DNA of 51,756 nt from Shewanella sp. (GTDB taxonomy: Bacteria > Pseudomonadota > Gammaproteobacteria > Enterobacterales > Shewanellaceae). Below are positions 45,505 to 51,756 of this stretch, piece by piece. The position numbers were made by a program, and so were the translations under genes. The stretch lies in assembly GCF_013214165.1 (NCBI RefSeq), contig NZ_JABSSM010000011.1, forward strand, positions 1-51,756. The letters run 5' to 3'. Under the pieces are notes generated by a model. It did not search any database. It was not told the origin of the DNA and was given only the letters and a program-made list of their open reading frames with translations. Numbering within the stretch: position 1 is the first letter of the stretch; every line of letters starts with the position of its first letter.

Positions 45505-46245
45505 ATGAATGGAACACAGAAGGCACTTGGTGAACACTATAGCCACCATATATTAGTCGTGGAAGATGAGCCTGATCTGGCTAACTTGATCAAGCTAAAT
45601 CTCAATACCTTGAGCTATGGCGTGTCCCATAGCACCACATTGAAACATGCAAGAGCAGCATTAGAGACCAAGCAATTCGATCTTATTCTCATCGATCGCA
45701 TGCTTCCAGACGGAGATGGCATCATGTTGTGCCAGCAACTCAGAGAGTCGGGCCAAACGGTGCCATGCATGATGTTGACGGCTAAAGATTCCGAGGCCGA
45801 TATCGTACTCGGATTAGAAGCGGGAGCAGATGATTACCTAGTTAAACCATTCAGCGTCCTAGAATTGAGAGCTAGGGTCAAGGCCTTGCTGCGCAGGAGC
45901 CACCTGATAGAAGACCAGCAAGAAACACGGCTGGATTTTTATGGTATTACGATTGACTGTACCACCCGAGAAGTGATTGCCTTCGATACCCATTTAGATC
46001 TCACCGCCAGAGAGTTTGATCTCTTGCTGTTTATGGCTAAGCATCCCAAGCAAGTTTTCAGCCGCATGCAGCTGCTCGAGGCCGTATGGGGTTACTCATA
46101 TAGCGGATATGAACATACGGTCAATAGTCATATTAACCGTCTGAGAGCCAAATTATCCCATTGTGCATCCACCGCAGACTTAGTGAAAACCGTCTGGGGA
46201 GTAGGATATAAATTCTCGCCACCGAGCCAAGCCATGAACCATTAA
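45505..46245 (+). CDS. OmpR-family response regulator
   Basis: A 246-residue two-domain regulator. The receiver has the acidic pair in VVEDEPD, the phospho-acceptor Asp64 in LILIDRMLPDGDG, the Thr in MLTAK and the Lys in DDYLVKPF. The C-terminal winged helix has LTAREFDLLLFMAKHPKQVF and VNSHINRLRAKL, typical of OmpR/PhoB proteins. The start is placed at the ATG at 45505; the frame is open to 45439 but those residues do not belong to the domain. It lies 82 bases after the spondin lipoprotein and 53 before the kinase, on the same strand. Confidence 0.92.
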   Translation: MNGTQKALGEHYSHHILVVEDEPDLANLIKLNLNTLSYGVSHSTTLKHARAALETKQFDLILIDRMLPDGDGIMLCQQLRESGQTVPCMMLTAKDSEADIVLGLEAGADDYLVKPFSVLELRARVKALLRRSHLIEDQQETRLDFYGITIDCTTREVIAFDTHLDLTAREFDLLLFMAKHPKQVFSRMQLLEAVWGYSYSGYEHTVNSHINRLRAKLSHCASTADLVKTVWGVGYKFSPPSQAMNH

Positions 46246-46298
46246 TAAATCAGCATGATAGGCCCGATAAACTGCTGAATCGCTCTAAGGACTAAACC

Positions 46299-47774
46299 AT
46301 GAAGAGTTTATTTAGCCGACTGCTGTTGTCGGCGAGTGTGATTGTTTTCATCTTAATGCTAGTCGTTTGGCAGTGGTTTCAATTCAGCCAAGACTTTAGC
46401 CGTAATCAAGTACAGCAGTCTCTGCACCAAGAATTAGCTCTGCATATGGCACACATCAACCCCTTGCTGTCTCAAGGGATCACCTCAGATGCTGCATTAA
46501 AAGAAGCCTTTCATGACTTTATGCTTCTGGGACCAAGTTTCGAGATTTACACCTTAGACATTCAAGGCAATGTCATCGCCTATGATGCCAAGCAAGAGAA
46601 AATAAAACGCCCACAGATATCGACTCAGGCCATAGAGGCCTTCATCGAAGGCGGTGAGCTGCCAATTAAAGGCATGGACCCTAGATCGAGCGATAGCAAT
46701 AAAATATTCTCCGCCGCCCATCTGCAAGATGCCGCAGGCAAGATCACCGGTTACCTCTATGTCATCATAGGCGGCGAAGATTTTGATATGTGGCAATCCT
46801 TGGCCAGTGAACACCAGGCGCCGCGGATCTGGGGAGGCATGCTTATAGGGGCTGGCATCTTTGCCTTACTCCTATTTGCCCTGCTAGCCAGATACTTGAC
46901 CGCGCCGCTATCTAGGCTCGAACAAGACCTGCGTCTGGTCGAAAACCAAAGACTCGACGATGGCTTAAGCCTATCTCATGATTACCGCGGTAGCATAGAG
47001 ATCCGTCAACTGAGCTTACATATAAAACGCTTACTCAATGAAATAAGTGAACAACACCAGGCCATCAACCACCAACAGCAGGCGAGGCATGATTTCATGT
47101 TGCACCTGTCACATGACCTTAAGACCCCGCTGACTTCACTGCAGGGGTATATCGATACCTGGTTATTATTGCCTGCCGATGAACGCAGCAGTGACCTCAT
47201 CGAAATCGCCGCCAATTCGGGTAAGTATATACAGCAACTGCTGAGTCAGATGCTGGAACTCGCGGCACTGGAAAACGGCCAGATAACGCCTGACTTGAAA
47301 GAGACTAAGCTGAGCTTATTGCTGGAAGAATTAAAACAATATTTTGCCCCTCGCGCCAAGAAACAGAAGGTTCAGCTCGACTTCGAAATAGACCAGAACC
47401 TGTCAATTTTCACCGACCCTCAGATATTGATGCGGGTCCTGTCTAACCTGGTCGATAATGCGATTCGCTACACGCCATCGGGTGGCATCATAAGTATCAA
47501 GTTGATTGCCGCCAACCCCAGCCCGAAAGATCTAAATCATCGAGGTCTCTGGCTCAGCGTATCCGATAACGGCTCAGGCATGCATAAACATGAGCTGCAG
47601 GCACTGCAACAGATGCGTAATAAACCTAGCTTTAAACGCGATGATATCTTGCCGCAACTCGGAGTGGGGCTGGCGATAGTGAGGCAATTACTAGGTCTGC
47701 TGGAGTGTAATATCAATATTGATAGCACCCCGGGAGAGGGCAGCTGTTTTCAGATAGAGCTGCAGAAGATCTAG
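46299..47774 (+). CDS. Sensor histidine kinase
   Basis: A 491-residue membrane kinase: helix 1 (about 8-28), a periplasmic sensor domain of about 145 residues, helix 2 (about 178-200), HAMP-like linker, dimerisation domain with His272 in LHLSHDLKTPLTSL, and catalytic domain with NLVDNAIRYTPSGG (N box), SVSDNGSG (G1) and LPQLGVGLAIVRQLL (F/G2). It is the partner of the preceding regulator. AAGGACTAAACC precedes the ATG. The signal is unknown; the sensor domain lies on the same side of the membrane as the spondin proteins. Confidence 0.93.
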   Translation: MKSLFSRLLLSASVIVFILMLVVWQWFQFSQDFSRNQVQQSLHQELALHMAHINPLLSQGITSDAALKEAFHDFMLLGPSFEIYTLDIQGNVIAYDAKQEKIKRPQISTQAIEAFIEGGELPIKGMDPRSSDSNKIFSAAHLQDAAGKITGYLYVIIGGEDFDMWQSLASEHQAPRIWGGMLIGAGIFALLLFALLARYLTAPLSRLEQDLRLVENQRLDDGLSLSHDYRGSIEIRQLSLHIKRLLNEISEQHQAINHQQQARHDFMLHLSHDLKTPLTSLQGYIDTWLLLPADERSSDLIEIAANSGKYIQQLLSQMLELAALENGQITPDLKETKLSLLLEELKQYFAPRAKKQKVQLDFEIDQNLSIFTDPQILMRVLSNLVDNAIRYTPSGGIISIKLIAANPSPKDLNHRGLWLSVSDNGSGMHKHELQALQQMRNKPSFKRDDILPQLGVGLAIVRQLLGLLECNINIDSTPGEGSCFQIELQKI

Positions 47775-47816
47775 TCTATATTTGCATATGAGTTTGAATT
47801 TGATAAACATCGGAGC

Positions 47817-47846
47817 AAAAAAAGACCCGCCTTAAAGGCGAGTCTT
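47817..47846 (-). terminator. hemE terminator
   Basis: AAGAC-C-CGCC (47822-47831) pairs with GGCG-A-GTCTT (47837-47846) with one mismatch, followed on the minus strand by a run of T. It can also slow transcription of the kinase gene from the other side. Confidence 0.75.
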
Positions 47847-47895
47847 CTCGAATAACCTAGCGCTAATGACTTATCGCCAAGCGCTTAGCCATAAG

Positions 47896-48960
47896 TTACT
47901 TATGGTATTGCGCCGACAGCTCATGGACTGACTTGATGAATGCGCCAGCATGCTCTGGATCGACATGTTGATGGATACCATGGCCTAGGTTAAATACATG
48001 GCCGGTTCCTTCACCGTAGCTAGCAAGGATTTGATCCACTTCCTGATGAATACGCTCAGGTGAAGCATAGAGTACCGAAGGATCCATGTTGCCTTGAAGC
48101 GCGACTTTATTACCGACACGGCGACGTGCGTCACCGATATCAACGGTCCAATCCAGACCCAGTGCATCACACCCAGTCTCAGCCATAGACTCTAACCATA
48201 GACCGCCACCTTTAGTGAACAGGGTAACAGGCACCTGACGACCATCGGCATGACGAGTCAGGCCGTCGACGATCTTCTGCATATAGCGCAGTGAAAATTC
48301 ACGGTAGGCATGGTGAGACAATGCGCCGCCCCAAGAATCGAAAATCATCAAGGATTGAGCACCGTTAGCGACTTGTGCATTCAGATACAGGATCACAGAA
48401 TCGGCAAGCTTATCTAGCAGCATGTGCAGTGCGGCTGGCTCTTCGTAGGCCATCTTCTTGATCTTTTCGAACGTCTTGCTCGAACCACCCTCGACCATAT
48501 AAGTGGCAAGTGTCCAAGGAGAACCAGAAAAACCAATCAGAGGAACTTCACCCTTAAGCTCACGACGAATAGTGCTTACCGCACGCATCACATAACCTAG
48601 CTCATCTTCCGGATCTGGAATAGATAGCTTCTTGATGGCATCGATAGTGTCGGTCGGACGCTGAAAACGTGGGCCTTCGCCAGTCTCGAAATAAAGACCT
48701 AAACCCATGGCATCTGGAATAGTCAGAATATCAGAGAATAAGATAGCAGCATCTAAATCATAACGACGTAGCGGCTGTAGCGTCACTTCACAAGCCAGAT
48801 CTTGATCTCTACAAAGAGACATGAAGTCACCGGCCTGAGCGCGGATGGCTTTATACTCTGGCAGATAACGGCCAGCTTGACGCATCATCCAAACAGGAGT
48901 TCTGTCGACAGGTTGTTGCAATAACGCACGTAAATAACGATCATTCTTTAGTTCTGCCAT
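47896..48960 (-). CDS. hemE: Uroporphyrinogen decarboxylase (HemE)
   Basis: HemE decarboxylates uroporphyrinogen III to coproporphyrinogen III in heme synthesis. The 354-residue protein has the N-terminal signature [20 protein letters not shown] and the second signature [16 protein letters not shown], with [18 protein letters not shown] later, all typical. It is a single gene, divergent from a small RNA candidate and rsd; in E. coli rsd and hemE are close neighbours on the same strand. Confidence 0.97.
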   Translation of the reverse strand: MAELKNDRYLRALLQQPVDRTPVWMMRQAGRYLPEYKAIRAQAGDFMSLCRDQDLACEVTLQPLRRYDLDAAILFSDILTIPDAMGLGLYFETGEGPRFQRPTDTIDAIKKLSIPDPEDELGYVMRAVSTIRRELKGEVPLIGFSGSPWTLATYMVEGGSSKTFEKIKKMAYEEPAALHMLLDKLADSVILYLNAQVANGAQSLMIFDSWGGALSHHAYREFSLRYMQKIVDGLTRHADGRQVPVTLFTKGGGLWLESMAETGCDALGLDWTVDIGDARRRVGNKVALQGNMDPSVLYASPERIHQEVDQILASYGEGTGHVFNLGHGIHQHVDPEHAGAFIKSVHELSAQYHK

Positions 48961-49208
48961 TTGGCTTGATTCCTAAACTTATAGTGATATCCGCTTGGGT
49001 CGCTAGTTTAGCATTTACGTTAATAAAGTAACCTTAATCTGAGTATTTATGTGACAAAACCCCCAGATACGAAATTTCCCCCCGATGAACCGTCTTAGCG
49101 CACTCTCCAGCATCATAAAGTAAAATATTCTGACAAAAAATAATGTTAATGTTCTCAGTTTGACAGAAAAAAGTTGCACACCTCTCCGGCCTTTGGTATA
49201 AAAAGTCT

Positions 49209-49300
49209 GCGCTAGCAAGAACAATCAAGAAGCTCGTCGCATCGAGCCCGCAAAAACTTTACTCGCCCAGCGATAGATTTCTATCGCTGGGCATTTTATT
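49209..49300 (+). ncRNA. Candidate small RNA between hemE and rsd
   Basis: A promoter on the plus strand, TTGCAC (49174-49179), 17-bp spacer, TATAAA (49197-49202), is followed by a G+C-rich start region. About 55 bases further is a perfect 12-bp terminator stem, GCCCAGCGATAG (49265-49276) with CTATCGCTGGGC (49281-49292), then ATTTTATTTT. The predicted RNA of about 92 bases has a first hairpin, GCTCG-6-CGAGC (49232-49247), and an unpaired A/U-rich stretch (about 49250-49264), a typical layout for an Hfq-type small RNA. No frame with a ribosome site is inside. It could also be a terminated leader of rsd, whose start is 160 bases downstream. Confidence 0.6.
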
Positions 49301-49302
49301 TT
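49265..49302 (+). terminator. Strong terminator of the hemE-rsd intergenic transcript
   Basis: Perfect 12-bp G+C-rich stem with a 4-base loop (49265-49292) and a T-rich tail. It is not attached to any protein-coding gene on the plus strand. Confidence 0.9.
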
Positions 49303-49462
49303 CTAGCGGATTCAACTCTCTATCTCACTTCGTTTTCTGTATACAAAACAGCCATGTTAACTATTTACGAATATCTCACTTATATCGGCGAAAATGGTTG
49401 ATCAATACCCTATTTGTCACCTACATTAGAAGTCAGGGAAGCACTTTAAAATGGGAACAATC

Positions 49463-49930
49463 ATGTTAAAACGACTCGAGAAAGCTGAAAGAAAGTGGGG
49501 CGGCTCTAACACTCTTATCGATCACTGGCTTAATAATCGTCGCCAACTACTGATCAACTATTGCCAAATTGCCGGTATCCCGCCCTATGAGTCGACTGAA
49601 AAGTCACTTCCCACCGTTAAGACAGTCAAAGAATTTTGTGACTTGTTAGTGGACTATGTCTCCGAAGGACACTTCGAAGTTTATGATCGAGTCGTCACCG
49701 CATGTGAGAGAAATGGCACATCGAGTAAATCTCTTGCGCAGAACCTGGTCCCACGGATCAGTGAAACCACAGATTCGGCCTTAGACTTCAATGAAAAGTA
49801 TACCGAATCCGTCGATGACCAAATCCTATATCAACTCGATAAAGATTTGTCGTCACTGGGTCATGCGATGGAGACACGGTTCGAATTAGAAGATGAGTTA
49901 CTGGAAGTGCTGCACACTAAGCATTCATAG
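49463..49930 (+). CDS. rsd: Regulator of sigma 70 (Rsd)
   Basis: Rsd (AlgQ family) is a small helical anti-sigma-70 factor that binds region 4 of RpoD in stationary phase and stimulates SpoT hydrolase activity in E. coli. The 155-residue protein matches with GSNTLIDHWLNNRRQLLINY, FCDLLVDYVSEGHFEVYDRV and ALETRFELED-like METRFELEDELLEVL. The start at 49463 aligns with E. coli Rsd and has GGGAA five bases upstream; an ATG at 49451 is also possible. Confidence 0.92.
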   Translation: MLKRLEKAERKWGGSNTLIDHWLNNRRQLLINYCQIAGIPPYESTEKSLPTVKTVKEFCDLLVDYVSEGHFEVYDRVVTACERNGTSSKSLAQNLVPRISETTDSALDFNEKYTESVDDQILYQLDKDLSSLGHAMETRFELEDELLEVLHTKHS

Positions 49931-50097
49931 GCCTTCATGCTGCTATCAAAGACAATACTAGACACTGCCAAGCAAGTGCTTGGCTTCAGTTACCGCCGCC
50001 TACTCGAATCAAAGGTCAGTAAACCGTATTTAAACCTGATGACATTCGGTACATCGTTGACGGGTCTAGTTCACTTACCATGCCTTGCTAAACCACT

Positions 50098-50130
50098 ATT
50101 GAGCAGTTCTCTTACAGCTGCTCAATTTTT
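50098..50130 (+). terminator. rsd terminator
   Basis: ATTGAGCAG (50098-50106) and CTGCTCAAT (50118-50126) form a 9-bp stem followed by TTTTT. It is about 170 bases after the rsd stop; a 74-codon frame that spans it (49937-50161) is therefore unlikely to be real. Confidence 0.85.
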
Positions 50131-50219
50131 ATGCGAACCTTTAGTCAAGTACACCCTATAGTCAGTCGCTAAAAATTGCTTCACGAACCCAACTGAAGAC
50201 GTACTCCCCCGAACGCTGC

Positions 50220-50957
50220 TTAAATCACCAGCTCTGACATATGATTGTTTTTAAACATAATTACATCAACTTTAAAAAACTTACTCTTTTCTGACAGTTG
50301 TTTAAATGTCCAAGGTGGGGTGATAACTGATATATTCTGGACTCCGAGCTTATTCAAGTCACCGATTGAATAATACCAACCTACATAATCACCGACAGTT
50401 TCATATTTTTTATATGCATCACTTTGACCCAGTGTGGTTATTTTCTGATTAACGTCTATTTCTTTATAAAAATCGGCTTCTCTTGCAAACGTTTTTGCAC
50501 CATATTCATCGAACCATTTTTGCTTTGCCTCACGCTCAGATTTGGGTAGAGTATTGATATAGTCAACCATACCAGCAGCCATGCCCGTGGTGCCACCATG
50601 AAAGCCAATCAAGGCATGTGTTGAAATTGATTTTTCATCTGCTGCAGGGAAAACGTAGTTAGCACAAGAAGATAAGCAATACTCAGTGACTTCTATATTT
50701 AGGCCATTTTGGTTAATAAACTCAGCTAAATCTAGACCGGTATTGACTTCGCCGCCAACACTTTTAATTGATATCCAGCTTATATTTGTGCTATTTTTTT
50801 TGTATAATTCAAATACCTGATTATTGGCTTCTTTTGTTAACGCTCCTTGATAGATAATCTTATTATCGTCTAAAAATACTGTAGTTCTTTCATCCGCATA
50901 GCACAATTCACTTGCACAAACCCAACCTAATACAAACATACTTAACAACTTGGACAT
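50220..50957 (-). CDS. Exported ClpP-fold (COG3904-like) protein
   Basis: A 245-residue protein with a signal peptide (cleavage likely around residue 21, CYADE) and a ClpP/crotonase-like core: ISIKSVGGEVNTGLDLAEFI (about 62-81), then a Cys-flanked serine segment EYCLSSCANYVF (92-103; Ser96/Ser97) and IGFHGGT (117-123). Such periplasmic proteins are predicted serine peptidases, but the catalytic set is not fully confirmed here. The gene is markedly A+T rich compared with its neighbours and uses many AAA/AAT/TTT codons, which suggests acquisition by transfer. Confidence 0.8.
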   Translation of the reverse strand: MSKLLSMFVLGWVCASELCYADERTTVFLDDNKIIYQGALTKEANNQVFELYKKNSTNISWISIKSVGGEVNTGLDLAEFINQNGLNIEVTEYCLSSCANYVFPAADEKSISTHALIGFHGGTTGMAAGMVDYINTLPKSEREAKQKWFDEYGAKTFAREADFYKEIDVNQKITTLGQSDAYKKYETVGDYVGWYYSIGDLNKLGVQNISVITPPWTFKQLSEKSKFFKVDVIMFKNNHMSELVI

Positions 50958-51207
50958 ACCGATTCCTTTTGGTATAAAATAAGGTACATGATAACTCTTC
51001 CGACAAACTTCCTAACCTAACTATTGAAAATCACCACTATTATTAATTATTCTACGTCATTATTGTCTCACCCTTCGAGCTTCTACGTCCAGTGAATTAA
51101 AAACGTCAGCCCAAGCCTGGTCCCAGCCATTCCTTCTTGGGCTAATACTTTGTCCAATAGTTGCTAATGGTAGATAATAAGGTGAGCTATATACGCTGCA
51201 ACAATCA

Positions 51208-51381
51208 CTATGAGTCTTTCTTCTCTATGGTGATCTCTAATATCTTGCTGTCTGTGGCAAACCACTTCTGCACGTAGAGGGTGCCAAGCACGGGGGCCTG
51301 ACCCGGCTCCGGCATCTCTTGGTAGCGCACGCTATTTTTAGTCTCTTTCTCATATTCAAATTTCAAAATTTTCTTAGACAT
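51208..51381 (-). CDS. Small conserved protein of 57 residues
   Basis: A short minus-strand gene with an excellent ribosome site (GAGGTAAAG before the ATG) encodes MSKKILKFEYEKETKNSVRY followed by QEMPEPGQAPVLGTLYVQKW and a short charged end. It resembles small hypothetical proteins of 55-60 residues found in several bacteria, with the pattern KETK...RY...PVLGTLYV. No function is known to me. It lies between the ClpP-fold gene and the divergent alkaline phosphatase gene. Confidence 0.8.
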   Translation of the reverse strand: MSKKILKFEYEKETKNSVRYQEMPEPGQAPVLGTLYVQKWFATDSKILEITIEKKDS

Positions 51382-51530
51382 CTTTACCTCATCAATTAAA
51401 AATTAGAGTCCATACTCAAACCGAAATATTTCTGTCTTATTAATGCAACCTGATCACCCTATATTAATCAGCAACTCAGTTACATCTAATCAACAAGAGT
51501 GTCTTCGACAAACAAGACAGGGATCGGACA

Positions 51531-51756
51531 ATGACAAGTATAAACAAAAGTATGCTCGCAATAGCAATTTCAATGATTTTACTCACGGGCTGTAATGATG
51601 ACGAAGTTAACACCGTCGAAGTCATCAAAGAAGTCGAAGTCATTAAGGAAGTGGCTCCGGTAGAGATCACCAGCGTCAAGAATGTGATCCTTATGATAGG
51701 TGATGGTATGGGCGCTCAGCAGGTCGGTCTTCTTGAGGAATATGCCAGACGCGCAC
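51531..51756 (+). CDS. Alkaline phosphatase lipoprotein, N-terminal part
   Basis: The gene runs off the window end. The first 75 residues show a lipoprotein signal with lipobox LLTGC (Cys21), an Asp/Glu linker containing a repeated EVIKEVEVIKEV, and the start of an alkaline phosphatase domain, NVILMIGDGMGAQQVGLLEE, where the Asp is a zinc/magnesium ligand. Residues NDD follow the lipid-carrying Cys. It hydrolyses phosphomonoesters outside the inner membrane. AGGGA lies eight bases before the ATG. No Pho box was identified with confidence. Confidence 0.88.
   Translation, partial: MTSINKSMLAIAISMILLTGCNDDEVNTVEVIKEVEVIKEVAPVEITSVKNVILMIGDGMGAQQVGLLEEYARRA

Noticed and set aside
49937..50161. 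74-codon plus-strand frame after rsd
   Set aside because: A clear terminator (50098-50130) lies within it, there is no ribosome site and the residues do not look like a protein family.
51382..51530. Pho box upstream of the alkaline phosphatase gene
   Set aside because: A CTGTCTTATTAA stretch near 51430 is only a partial match, and no second properly spaced half was found.

Overview
The window is a stretch of chromosome from a marine gammaproteobacterium, most probably a Shewanella species. The inference rests on protein-level recognition (an SO_0444-type Cu/Zn exporter next to a ZntR-like regulator and purH/purD, a class V aminotransferase next to the ilv operon, a TAXI-TRAP pair, spondin-domain lipoproteins) and on moderate G+C content. 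No phage, complete insertion sequence, CRISPR array, tRNA or rRNA is visible; most of the window is ordinary housekeeping chromosome.

Layout. 1-4.7 kb: the decayed C-terminus of an RND efflux pump, ubiK, a DUF417 membrane protein, creD, a PAP2 phosphatase (pgpB-like) and a remnant of a sodium symporter overlapping its stop codon. 4.7-6.6 kb: an unrecognised 644-residue membrane-anchored protein. 6.7-17.9 kb: a branched-chain amino acid block: class V aminotransferase, then on the minus strand the ilvL leader peptide with attenuator followed by ilvG-ilvM-ilvE-ilvD-ilvA, then ilvC divergent from its activator ilvY. 18-31.7 kb: a diguanylate cyclase-like protein, cysE, a membrane protein, ubiA, uvrD, a RidA protein, an NfeD plus two SPFH proteins operon, udp, a small exported protein, a radical SAM protein, a small conserved protein and elaA. 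31.8-35.6 kb: a TAXI-type TRAP transporter (binding protein plus fused permease). 36.2-43.6 kb: a YebC-family regulator, a DUF4382 lipoprotein, the zntR-like/SO_0444-type metal efflux operon, and purH and purD. 43.9-47.8 kb: two spondin-domain proteins in one apparent operon with an OmpR-type response regulator and a histidine kinase. 47.9-51.8 kb: hemE, a candidate small RNA, rsd, an AT-rich ClpP-fold exported protein, a 57-residue protein and the start of an alkaline phosphatase lipoprotein.

How the parts work together. The ilv genes supply nearly all steps of isoleucine/valine synthesis, with transcription attenuation on ilvGMEDA and IlvY control of ilvC. The zntR-like gene and the cysteine-rich permease form a self-regulated metal export unit with a textbook MerR promoter (20-bp spacer). 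The spondin/two-component cluster has an 11-bp tandem direct repeat upstream of its first gene, as expected for an OmpR-family site, so it may be an autoregulated envelope system.

The least explained items are two promoter-plus-terminator units without an ORF (about 49209-49300 and 28897-29018), a long hairpin in the purH leader, the duplicated 3' end of ilvG, the spondin/two-component cluster and the 644-residue protein. All names come from reading translations by eye; no database search was run.
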